From contig WTXD01000062.1 of assembly GCA_022496205.1 (NCBI GenBank), positions 62,001 through 126,000 of the forward strand: a stretch of DNA of 64,000 nt, read 5' to 3'. This stretch comes from Gloeopeniophorella convolvens. Lineage: Eukaryota > Basidiomycota > Agaricomycetes > Russulales. Both the position numbers and the translations under genes were made by a program. Shown in pieces: positions 54,526-64,000 of the stretch. Within the stretch, counting starts at the first letter, position 1. Each line of letters starts with the position of its first letter. The notes below the pieces were generated by a model. That model was not told the DNA's origin and did not search any database. It saw only the letters and a list, made by a program, of their open reading frames with translations.

Positions 54526-57273
54526 ATGTCTCAAAAAATCAGGTCCGCCGAGGGCCTGCTTAGATCAGTACCAGAACCCGGTCAAGTCGTGTGCGTACAA
54601 TTTCCTGTGATCCTACTCTGAATCTAAGTTATCGGTCAGTCTGCCGAAGGAAGGAGAAGAGAATGTCCTGATTACGTCTGCTCTTCCGTACTGTAATAAC
54701 GTCCCGCATCTGGGTGCGTCTCGACCCGCGTCTCAGGTTTCTTCGCTTGACCATTCTCATGCAGGCAATATCATCGGAAGCACCCTCAGTGCCGATGTCT
54801 ACAGTCGGTAAGCGTCACAATATCACATACTTTGTTATTATCTGAACGCTTGTTGTAGCTATTCTCGTGAGTGACGCCTTGGCTCTTGCAGCCTTCTGAG
54901 ATGGAGAGGTCGTAAAGGTACGCGAAACCGGAGAACGCTCTATATCTGTGGAACGGACGAATATGGAACGGCCACAGAGACTCAAGCATTGAAGGAAGGT
55001 ATCACGCCGAGGGAGCTCTGCGATAAATACCACGAGTTGCACCGCGAAACCTACAAGTGGTTTGACATCGGGTGCGCAGCTGAATTCTTTGCCCATCCTA
55101 GGTGCTCTGATTTGTTTTAGATTCGACTACTTCGGGCGTACATCTACGCCTTTGCATACGGAGTACGCAATGCCTTACTCTCTTTGGTTGGCATTTTTCA
55201 TGGCCATTGCAGGATCAGCCAAGAGATCTATCTGAATCTCCAGAAGCACGACAACCTTATCCGTCAGGAAAAGGAACAGACATACTGCGAGGATGATCAG
55301 AAGTAACTATCAATACTTCCTGCCCGTGCTCCGAACTGAACGGAAGTAAGATTCCTTGCAGACCGCTTTGTAGAGGGCACCTGCCCCCACTGCAATTCCG
55401 ATGTGACATGTTTCTTTGAATCAGATGGCTTTATCAAAGCTAAGCATTCCCTAGGATGCGCGCGGAGATCAATGTGATACGTGCGGACGTACTCTGGATG
55501 CTGTGGAGCTCATCAATCCTCGTTGTCTCCTCGACAAGACACACAAGGTAGTGACTCATGTCTCCGCACACATGTATGTGCGCCTGGATTCCATCCAACC
55601 CCGAACGGAGGAATGGATTAGGGAGTCATGGAGGAAAGGGAAATGGTCCCCGAACTCCGTCATCAATGGTGAGGGCGCATTGGTCGACGCGCGACTCAAG
55701 GGTGGCCTTCGTCCGAGCCCTGTTACTCGGGATCTCAAATGGGGTGTTCCTGTTCCTGTCGCGGATGATGATCCGGATCAAGAGATGAAAGGGAAAGTAC
55801 TCTGTGAGCAATCCGTCCTCCATGTAATTTCTGTGACTTGACATTTCCATGTTTAGACGTTTGGGTATGTTGCCTAGATTGATCACTGGGGTGCACAAGC
55901 TCACTGTACAAAGTTCGAAGCTTGCATAGGATACGTCAGCATTACTGCAAACCTCACTCCCGACTGGAAACAATGGTGGTTCAATCCTAAGGACGTCCAT
56001 CTGTACCAATTCATGGGCAAAGACAACGTGTATTTCCACACGATCTACTTCCCATCAATACAAATCGGTGACGGACGGGACTGGACCACACTTCATCACC
56101 TTTCTACTACAGGTCAGTGAGGATGCTGTTTGCCTGCCATCAATTAAAATCGACATTTGTTCAATGAATACAGAGTACTTGAACTACGAGGGTGGCAAGT
56201 TCTCGAAGAGCCATAATCGTGGCGTGTTCGGCCCAGCAGCTAAAGAAACTGGCCTTCCCGCATCCGTGTGGAGGTACTATCTCTTGTCAACCCGCCCAGA
56301 GACCGCGGACTCCATGTTCTCTTGGGATGACTGCGTGAGTCTGATATGACAGCCTACGAGGTGGCCGACTTATAGCGTGTTTCAGATCGCGGCAAATAAC
56401 AATGTTCTATTGAACAAGTGCGCTACCTTCTTCATTTCGCTTTGGCTTCGTTAACAACCAAACAGCTTTGGCAACTTCGTTAACCGAGCATTGAAGTTCA
56501 TCTCATCCCAATACGGAGGCGTCATTCCCGAAGGCGACTCACCGGGCCCTCTCTCGCCCAACGATGAAATCGATTCCGACTTCATCTCCGACGTCAACAG
56601 CCTTCTCAAGGACTACACCGACGCCATGGACGCAGTCAAGCTTCGTCTCGGCCTTCAGACGGTCATGCTCATCTCGCAGCGTGGAAACCTCTACCTCCAG
56701 TCCTCTGGGCTCAACAAGGCACTCATGACCGAGAACCCGACGCGCTGCGCGCAGGTCGTCACCCGCGCTGCGAACCTCATCTACGTGCTCTCGGCACTTA
56801 TATACCCCTTCATGCCTGCAACCGCCGCCTCCATCCTTGCGCAGCTCAATGCGCCGGCCCGCGCGGTGCCAGACGTCTTCTCGGTCGACATCTTGCCAGG
56901 GCACCGCATCGGCACGCCAGAGCACCTGTTCAAGAAGATCGAGGAGAAGATGGGCGACGCATGGCGCGCCAAGTTCGCGGGAATTAAGCCCGCACCAGTG
57001 GCTCCCCTCGCGGACGAGACACACGTTGCGCCGGGCATGTCGAAGCGCAAGGCGGCTACGAAGAAGGCCGCGCAGGGCGAGGCGGCTGAGGCGGACGGGC
57101 CGAAGTCCGCTGAGGCCCTCGCGTGGGACGCTAAGATCACGGAGCAGGGCAACGTCGTTCGCGAGCTCAAAGCCAAGTCTCCCAGGACGCTGGAGCTCGA
57201 CGAGGAGACTGCCGCGGCTATTGCTGACCTGAAGAAGCTGAAGGCAGAGCGCGCTGCTCTGGCCAAGAACTAG
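54526..57273 (+). CDS. MES1: Cytosolic methionyl-tRNA synthetase with C-terminal WHEP domain
   Basis: Class I aminoacyl-tRNA synthetase charging tRNA-Met. The start [14 protein letters not shown] splices to [20 protein letters not shown] and PHLGNIIG (HIGH-type motif). The frame then needs an 8-nt exon (CTATTCTC) between two short introns to reach [18 protein letters not shown]. Next come [15 protein letters not shown] and the zinc knuckle CPHC..CDTCG, joined across an intron. Later segments are [23 protein letters not shown] (Glu where Asp is commonest), [16 protein letters not shown] and [14 protein letters not shown] (KMSKS loop as KFSKS). The anticodon-binding helical domain follows. The last 50 residues ([32 protein letters not shown]) match a WHEP RNA-binding helix-turn-helix. 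No yeast-style N-terminal GST domain is present. Confidence 0.93.
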
Positions 57274-57819
57274 ACCTAGAGGGTACAACGGCGGAATTTG
57301 GAAGAAGTCAAGAAGACTGAATTGTAATGCGCGTAGTATAAGTAGATGTACGCAGCAATAGCCTGTTGGCAGAGGCAATAAACAAGACGTTTTTCGATAC
57401 TACGGAGTGAATGTGCCAGCGGGTGCAGCTTGCAGTGTGAGTCAGTGGGCCGGGCAATCAAGCCAAAAGGTGACCCGTGGGCATATCCCACCGGACGTCG
57501 GAGCCGACCCGGAGTCGCCTGCGGAGTCGTGCGCACCAGCTTTCCTTTCTTTCATATACTGTTTCGAGCCTCCGCGGTCAGCTCCAGTGGCACCAATAAT
57601 CTGTTCTGTTGCTACGAGATGGCTTGTAGGCCTCCAATCCCTCAATCTTCAAAGTGCGAAGATGACTTCCCGTCGGCCTTCCCACAAAGCGAGCATATCA
57701 TCGTGAGCACCCTCTCGTAGTTGACGAGCGACTCGTCATGCATCACGCATTATGGCCTATAGGTAAAGCGGAGGCGCAAGCGGTTACAACTCCCTAGGTC
57801 CCCGCTTAGTTCCCAACCA
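57274..57819. other. Intergenic region after MetRS
   Basis: MetRS 3' flank and the upstream region of the next gene. No feature was recognised. Confidence 0.3.
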
Positions 57820-58967
57820 ATGGTCTCATCAGACACTCTGGCCGCAGTCCACGGTATCTCCGAACTCGCCTCCCGACAGTCCTCCGTCTCGTCACAGGGC
57901 ACATCAGCCGTGCAGACGTCTCACGAGGAAGAGTCACCTAGTACACTGGCCCCTAGCGTTCATACCCGGCGGCCCGAGGTGCCTGCCTCTGCATGCGATG
58001 CCCAGGCCATTACGGTGCACCAGTTCTTGAACGATGTGACTAGCAGGGCCAACAGAACATACTGCCACCGGAAACCAGTAGTTGATCTAGGCGCATACAA
58101 GGATGGTGATCAGGGCCCCGGACCCGCTGCACCTCCAGTTGCCACCTTGACGCCCCATTCTGACTCAGAGGGTGATCATGTCACACCAACACCATCACCT
58201 CCACTAGCCAAGATATCGAAAAATAGGGCCTCGCGCCCGAGACGAAAGCGCCTGTCAAAGTCACTTGCTCAACGACTGTTCGAGGCAGACGTGTTCTCCA
58301 GTGGCACGTCTTACAAGCTACCGTCAGAAGATGCGCATACATCTAGTCGCCGGCCCTTGCCATTCGCTACTGGATTGAGCTGTGCTCGACCGCCTACGAA
58401 CGACATCAATTTTTGTCGAGAACAACCTGATCATGAACAGGAGTGTCCTTCTCGCCCCCGAACCAACTTCTCGAAGACCCAAGGATCGTCCGGGAACACT
58501 GCTGGAAAACCTCGACGCTCTGGTCCCTTCAATGTTTCGGGGCCTGGAAAGACTCACCGCTCCCGTAGCAGACGGTTGACCCGCGATAGCTCATCCCCAG
58601 AGTCTTTCCGGTATCCTCCTCTCCCGTTAGTATGGGTCGATGTCTCTGTTCGCCCTGGCCTCGATGCGCACGTATGTAAGCGCCAGTGATACCTCTACGA
58701 GGGCTCCGCCTCCGTTACCATTCCGAGTGTGGAGCTCATGGACAAATTTCTTACCGTATGCCGCAGATGCGGCTTGTGCCTTTGAGACTTGCAAGAACAT
58801 CGTCGTCGGATTTCTCTGGCGTACTGACCCGGATTCAACGTTCATCACTAGTCGCTTCCATCTGTTGTCTGGCTCCTCTTTCTTGCGCGGTTACTCATCA
58901 TGTACTTGTCATCTTGGGTACCGCAGCCTACATTGCATTAATTTGTGCACGAGGTCAATGGCATTAG
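57820..58967 (+). CDS. Uncharacterised disordered protein with probable C-terminal membrane segment
   Basis: No family recognised. An open frame of about 285 codons begins MVSSDTLAAVHGISELASRQ. It is Ser/Pro/Arg-rich, with ITVHQFLNDVTSRANRTYC, a basic patch SKNRASRPRRKRLSKSLAQR (possible nuclear or RNA-binding signal) and FNVSGPGKTHRSRSRRLTRD. A strong donor GTATGTAAG at about 58673 and an acceptor ATGCCGCAG at about 58770 join in phase to a second exon. That exon has SSLVASICCLAPLSCAVT and HHVLVILGTAAYIALICARG and ends at 58967, so a tail-anchored protein is likely. Without splicing the frame ends at 58689 (CKRQ). Confidence 0.5.
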
Positions 58968-60801
58968 CCTAGTAGACGGTCCCGGGACCGGTCCCGTTGC
59001 TAGAAGTACCTGGTAATGACCAGCCTGGTGTGCGTAGAGAGATTAATGATAGGGCCATACCCGTATGCGGTCATACCGAAGAGGCGATCACCGTTGTCAC
59101 CCCGCCGAATGCGAGGCGAGCCAGGGGCGATCCCTGGCATTGAGGCCCACCAGACATAGCGTAACCTTAGGATCGAGCCAATGTTCGATAGCAGTTACTT
59201 GTACACAAAGGTGCAGCTGTCTAACACGATAGACAGCGGGGTGTTGGTATAGTCTGGAACCCCACTTCAGTGGCCTAGCACCTGATAATAGGCCAAAGTT
59301 CACGTACGAACCGGCGGGGTAAGATGTAGAATGTCTGATGAGAAAGATCTACATTCACTGGAAGGACTTATGTTAGCAGCTACCTTTCCCCCTTCCTTCG
59401 GCTTTTGAGCGGAATCCTTGCAACGCAACTGACTCTGCCGCGTCATTACATGGAGTACAACCGCTTTTCGAGTTCCGAAAGTCTGGTGTCATTCAATATT
59501 GCTGATCGGGCACTCCATGACCGTCCGGAATTTAGACTCAAAGCCAGACTGACGCACGAGGGAAAGAGTAACAAAATGCTATAGCTTCAGAAGTATCGAC
59601 TCTTTACTTGCGAAGGATCCGAAAGGAACGGGTCCAACGAAGCGACCTGTTTCAAAATGGGCACGAGCAACGTGGGATGCACGTTCCGTGAGACAACGAA
59701 CATAACAGGCGCTAACGGGCCACGGAATTCGAGAATAGAGTTCCTCGGATTGCTGCGACCACGAAGGGTAGTAGGTACCAGTCAGCTAGAGGGATAGTTC
59801 GCAGGACACTGCTCACGTTCATGTACCAAATCTTCTCCACACGGCTTTGCGAATCATCGGCTGTGACTTCAGGTCGCGACCCCATCTTTGAGGGTACAGA
59901 CGACGTTCCGTGCCACGGCGCACATGTACAAACGACGCGGACGCGTCCGGAATTGCCACTTACACTCGGACGCCACCCATACCGACTGAATTGGAACAAC
60001 AGTCCCACCAGCCCTGGCGAAGCCCCCGGGCGTGTCGGATAAAATGACGGTAAGGAGTTGAGCGCGGCGACCTGCCAGTGCCAGTGCGGCGGCGATGACC
60101 AATGGCAGCAGTGACCCCAGCGGCAAATCCCAAAGAAGTGCAATTAAATGTATGTAATCGCGTATGTAATCTGGCACCCCTTGCACTCTCCTGGCACCCA
60201 ATGGCACCTCCTGCCAGTAGTCACACTCACTGGGCTAGCGGCTTCAACAGGCTCCTGGTATCCTGTTCGTACTCTCGGAGGTCCCTTCAGTGGCAACACG
60301 ATTGTGATTATCGGAAGCATCAAACACCCAGCGCTATTGTTCAATGGTCCGGCTATCCTCGTCCGCGCGCTTTGTTTCTCATCGCCACTGCCTGCATGCG
60401 CATCTGATACCACCACGAGCTTGAAGCAGGCCATCCGTTGTGCATCGTCCCTCCGGAGGGCCTCCCCGAAGGCCCACCCTTTCCTGATGCTACGTTTCAC
60501 GGAGCGCCCTAGCGAGCTCGATCATCTGCCCTCAAACACTGGCATGGCTTCTGTCACACGATCAACACCTGGTTCTCATTCTTACAGTCGCTGCTCCGCG
60601 TACGAGGTATAACATAAAGCTGTTACTTACGGATAGATAGCTCCCGATAACAGACACTAGTGTACATACACATTCATGTGGACGACTCTACAAAAGCTGA
60701 ACCCCTCGATAATGTAGATGTAAGGCTACGACGACGAAAAGCGAACCTCCGCCGGTCCGAGTCCATGTGGCACGGCAGCGGGCTGAAGTTCCGATCAAAG
60801 C
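58968..60801. other. Long gene-poor region
   Basis: No protein-like frame was seen on either strand. It begins with overlapping 12-bp palindromes (58978-58996). Otherwise it is low-information sequence with many short frames. It could hold decayed mobile DNA that I cannot classify. Confidence 0.35.
58978..58996. repeat. Overlapping 12-bp palindromes
   Basis: GGTCCCGGGACC and GGGACCGGTCCC overlap in GGTCCCGGGACCGGTCCCG. Function unknown. Confidence 0.6.
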
Positions 60802-61806
60802 TCACCGTGTGTCCAGGCTTCGCGACCCTGGATTGCCATGCCGTGGAGGGCCGTGCCGCTGTGGTGTGGATGGGCGCAGCCTGGCGCGCGCCGCGCGCAT
60901 TTTTGGGTATGTCAGTTCGAGGCGGCGCAGGAGCTTCGCCTCTATCTCTTCGAACTGTTCAGTGCAGCACGCAAGTGCCTCGTGAGAACCCTGTACACGA
61001 TGCACGCGCGAGCAAGGCGGAACTTACCCTAGTCCCTTCCGGTAGCGGAATTGTCCGGCAGACTGTCCGCTCTTCGATGTCCCGCACCGTGCCCTCCTCG
61101 TCCTCGCGCTCTGTGATCTTAACGGTCTTCCAACTGACTTCGAGCCGGGCGGGCACCGGGTGGTACGTGACGTTCATGTCTTCCTTCGCGACGCCCGGGA
61201 TGTCGAACCTCGCGGTGACCTGTCGTGGAGAGAGCGTGCTCAGAGCGCAGTCGCAGTGGATGGGATGATGGCTGTGCCTCTCACCCTGGTGCCATCAGGT
61301 GAATCCCTGAACTCGACGCTGCCAAGGGAAAAGCGTGGTCGCGTCAGTTACTCGCGCACGTTTGCACAGGTGGCTCACATCGATCTCTGCCTCCTCAGTG
61401 GAGGCGCAGGGGAAGGCACCCGCGCAGCTGACTGCGTGGATGGCTCGAGAGAAAGGCCTAATTTCGGCGAATGGAGCAGTGCAGGAGATCGCCCACGCTC
61501 CAACGACTTGATCTTCGATGGCGACACGGCCATCTCGCGCTCCTTGGTCTTGCGAACTGCGCTCCATACGCGATCCAGTGACTCTGTGTCGTCGGGGGTC
61601 ACCGGGCCTGATGAGCTCGTCGAGGCTTGGGAGTAAAGGGGAGGCGTTGAGAAAGGCTCCGGCGCCATGGGTCTATGTCGGAGAAGGTCAATGTCAAGCG
61701 ACTCGCTTTCTGGACTCGACGACACGGGCTGCGCTGCGAACGTCCTGTCGAAGGCTTCCCAGGAACGTAGATAGTCTCCAGGGGTCTTACGGCTACCGGC
61801 AGGCAT
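60802..61806 (-). CDS. Hsp20-like chaperone (alpha-crystallin domain)
   Basis: Small heat-shock-type protein. The first half is disordered and Ser/Pro-rich: MPAGSRKTPGDYLRSWEAFD, TFAAQPVSSSPESESLDIDL, SRVWSAVRKTKEREMAVSP-like segments and SLERGRSPALLHSPKLG. After introns the alpha-crystallin fold follows: VEFRDSPDGTRVR, VTARFDIPGVAKEDMNVTYH, LEVSWKTVKITER, EDEEGTVRDIEERTVCRTIP and LPEGTR. The last exon joins in phase as FEEIEAKLLRRLELTYPKM, then a basic Arg/Pro tail. The I-x-I/V tail motif of oligomeric Hsp20s is not seen. The long disordered leader differs from classical Hsp16-type proteins. No heat-shock element was checked with confidence. Confidence 0.8.
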
Positions 61807-62629
61807 TATGGAGGTGGCCGTTAGCAGCAGGGGCACCGGCGGCGCGCAGTACTTTACGCACAAAGGGCGTCCGGATGAAGGGCGGGGGATTGAAGGTCCG
61901 AAGACCCAAAGGCTATCTTTACGGTGCCGCGGTCTTCACTCGAGGCTCCACCTGTCTCCCTTGAGGCCGGGTGACGGTGGATATGGGAAGGCCCGCTAGG
62001 TAGCAGGGTGGGGAGGCGAGCGATCGGAATGGGCCAGGAGACCTATAGGGCGTCCATTATGTCTAAGAAAAGTTTGGGAGCACGGGCCACACACCTTTGT
62101 TGGTGTGCGGTTAATGGGAGGGTGATTTGCGGGATGGGCCAGCGGGAGGCAAACACATGGCGTCGGATTTTGTACTCGGCCTCGCCTAGGCCATGAGGCA
62201 GATGGCTGGTGGCCCCTTCAAGCTTCACCGGCGGTCACCTCTGATGACCTCTAATGACACGCAGGCGGCACGAGCCGACATATAGCGTAAGACTCGAGGT
62301 CATCTTGGGGCTATCCGTATCGGATGGGCCTGCTGGCCCAACAGCCCGAGAGGCCAAGCGCGGGCGACAGTGGGGATGTGGCCTGAGAATCCTGGCCGCG
62401 TGCCAGCGCTGCCGCGCGCGGTGCCATAAAAGGGCGGTCAAAGCAAAGATGCGGTCACGAACAAAGCTGAGATGTCCGGCCGATAAGATCTCACTAGCAC
62501 TTGCAAACCCCGCAAACATGCCTCTTTGTGACCGCCTTCTGATCAAGCGCTTGGAACCTACCACGACAGTTGCCGGTGTCAGGCTGGGTTGAACAAAGCA
62601 TTGTGGCTCGCAGCCACACTTCCATTCAG
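61807..62629. other. Intergenic region before the secreted protein gene
   Basis: Hsp20-like upstream region and the 5' flank of the next gene. No coding frame is supported. Confidence 0.35.
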
Positions 62630-62636
62630 TTATATA
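62630..62636 (+). promoter_or_regulatory. TATA box of the secreted protein gene
   Basis: TTATATA lies about 55 bp before the start codon at 62686, the same spacing as other secreted-protein genes here. Confidence 0.55.
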
Positions 62637-62685
62637 CAGGAACCAACGCAAGCATCAGGCATCGAAGGACTTCGTCGTTGCCACC

Positions 62686-63805
62686 ATGGTCCACTTTGCG
62701 TCAGTTCACATCATCTTCACCTTCTACATCGGCGCCTCCCTCGCACGTGCCACCCATGGCACCGAGGCAAACAGCAACCCCGCGACCACCTGCCTTGTCT
62801 CGGCACTGTCCCCCAACTGCTCTGACCCCGTTCTCAACAAGTGCTCAGTCGCGGATCGGATGCCAAGATGGGTAGACTTCCAAACGTTGATGAGCATCGA
62901 AAACGAGTTGCTTGGAGCTTTGCTTGACGGGTCTTCCGATGAGGTTTCACTTCCACTTGAGATGAAGATAGTGGCGATGGCCGTCGAGGACCTTCGCACG
63001 CTCGTGAGCGTTAGCACTCTTCACAGTCGCTGGGCCCTGGCGAGATCCCTGGGAGAGCTGGCGAAGACTGCAAATGACGCAGGGAGGGTGCTGGGACGGT
63101 TCAATTCCGGAGTCATGGACACCCTCGATAGGTGCACCTCTCCCCTTAAGCAGTAGATCGATACTGACAATCTTCGATAGCTTGCTTCTTAGTCGCCCAC
63201 ATGTCCTACACACCCTGGAACGCACGACGCTGATGCCATCTACACACCGGCTCCAAGTACTTCAGCCACTTTCCAATGAAGTCACCCACAAGGGACCCAC
63301 CATGCGCACATTCACCGATTTAATATCTTCGCTTTCGATGAAAGTAGAGCGCCTTTCCCTCGGATTACGGGATTCCCTGGAGGAGATTGCCAGAATGGAG
63401 GACCGTCACGCATCGATCGTGGAGATGATCCAAAGCGACGCTGCTCTAGGAGCCGGAGACGAAGCGGACGTTCTCTCCGACCTGTGGACGGTACTTGGCG
63501 GAGATAGGCTTGACCCCAAGATAGCGCAGCAGACCCGAGCGAGGCTCCAAGACGTCAGCCAGCATGAGTTTGATGCGCGCGCATACATGGCGTCAGCAGG
63601 GCGGGCGGTAGATGCGGCCAGCAAGCAGTTGAGGGATCTTTGCGAGCATGTCTCCACGCCCCCAAGCATCAGCGAAATCATATCAACGGAGTCTCACGTG
63701 AAGAGTATCAAAGATAGCTTGGAAAGGCTGAGTGACAGGAGAGCACGGGTTGTGAAGAGGCGACTGGAGTCATCCGCAGACCGGGTCTTGGGTCGACGAG
63801 TGTAG
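62686..63805 (+). CDS. Secreted helical protein of unknown function
   Basis: About 355 residues. The start CCACCATGG has an excellent context. A hydrophobic signal peptide (VHFASVHIIFTFYIGASLAR) leads to TTCLVSALSPNCSDPVLNKC with three cysteines, then amphipathic helices: DFQTLMSIENELLGALLDG, MKIVAMAVEDLRTLVSVS and RWALARSLGELAKTANDAGR. An intron (donor GTGCAC, acceptor CGATAG, about 63132-63179) joins in phase to LLLSRPHVLHTLERTTLM and MRTFTDLISSLSMKVERL. Coiled-coil-like segments EIARMEDRHASIVEMIQ, AGRAVDAASKQLRDLCEHV and SHVKSIKDSLERLSDRRAR follow, ending SSADRVLGRRV. I do not recognise the family. Confidence 0.7.
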
Positions 63806-64000
63806 ATAGATAGACGAGCATCCGTTTAGAATGAATGCTGTAGGCACCTCTTGTAATACTTATCCACCCGTTCTTGAGCAAGCGCGCTGGGGCGTACTAT
63901 CGGTGGCGCAGTGTTCGCGCTCAAGCGCCGAAGGGTACAGTGTTCGTGTTTCGACTCTGCACGCTGCAAATCCCTACCGTTTCCCTTTATTTTTTTATTA
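63806..64000. other. 3' flank at the window edge
   Basis: Nothing recognised; it ends in a T-rich stretch at the window border. Confidence 0.3.

Noticed and set aside
60148..60612. 154-codon plus-strand frame
   Set aside because: Composition and lack of recognisable features look random; no promoter signal.

Overview
The window is nuclear DNA of a filamentous basidiomycete, most likely a plant-litter or wood-decaying agaricomycete. The evidence is dense short GT-AG introns (mostly about 50-65 nt), GC-rich exons, TATA boxes about 50-60 bp before several start codons, CBM1-type cellulases, a GH79 enzyme and a tandem P450 array. No bacterial-style operons, CRISPR arrays or rRNA are visible. All genes were reassembled by eye from reading frame, splice sites and family knowledge, so exon borders are predictions.

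Layout. 1-13.9 kb is mostly housekeeping: eIF4B (3' end cut by the window), ARPC2 of the Arp2/3 complex (divergent from eIF4B over about 155 bp), a secreted GH79 glycosidase, a PITH-domain protein, MED25 of Mediator, a Ser/Thr/Pro-rich probable GPI protein and the OLA1 ATPase. 13.9-15.6 kb is gene-poor. 15.6-24.5 kb carries a BAR-domain Ivy1-like protein, two small uncharacterised genes, a GDT1-type cation/proton antiporter and a BTB protein. 25.9-30.6 kb has MED19 divergent from an MFS transporter.

31.5-43.8 kb is a head-to-tail array of four closely related cytochrome P450 genes that duplicated together with their promoters and 3' flanks. One copy has an internal frameshift, one has a shifted C-terminus, one needs a GC splice donor, and a relic last exon marks a lost fifth copy. 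Between copies 3 and 4 lies a 1.26 kb insertion with a 14 bp target-site duplication and an (AAT)n tail; the 3' flank of copy 4 gives the empty site. 44.4-49.5 kb holds a tandem pair of secreted GH5 endoglucanases with N-terminal CBM1.

50.0-64.0 kb has a SARAF homologue, an OPT oligopeptide transporter, cytosolic methionyl-tRNA synthetase with an 8-nt microexon and a C-terminal WHEP domain, a probable tail-anchored protein, an Hsp20-like chaperone and a secreted protein of unknown function.

Functional themes: two Mediator subunits (MED25, MED19), translation (eIF4B, MetRS, OLA1), Ca2+/Mn2+ handling (GDT1, SARAF), and secreted or detoxifying enzymes (GH79, GH5 pair, P450 array, MFS, OPT). I found no convincing new multi-gene system. 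The strongest new observations are the retroposon-like insertion with its paralogous empty site and the decay pattern of the P450 array.
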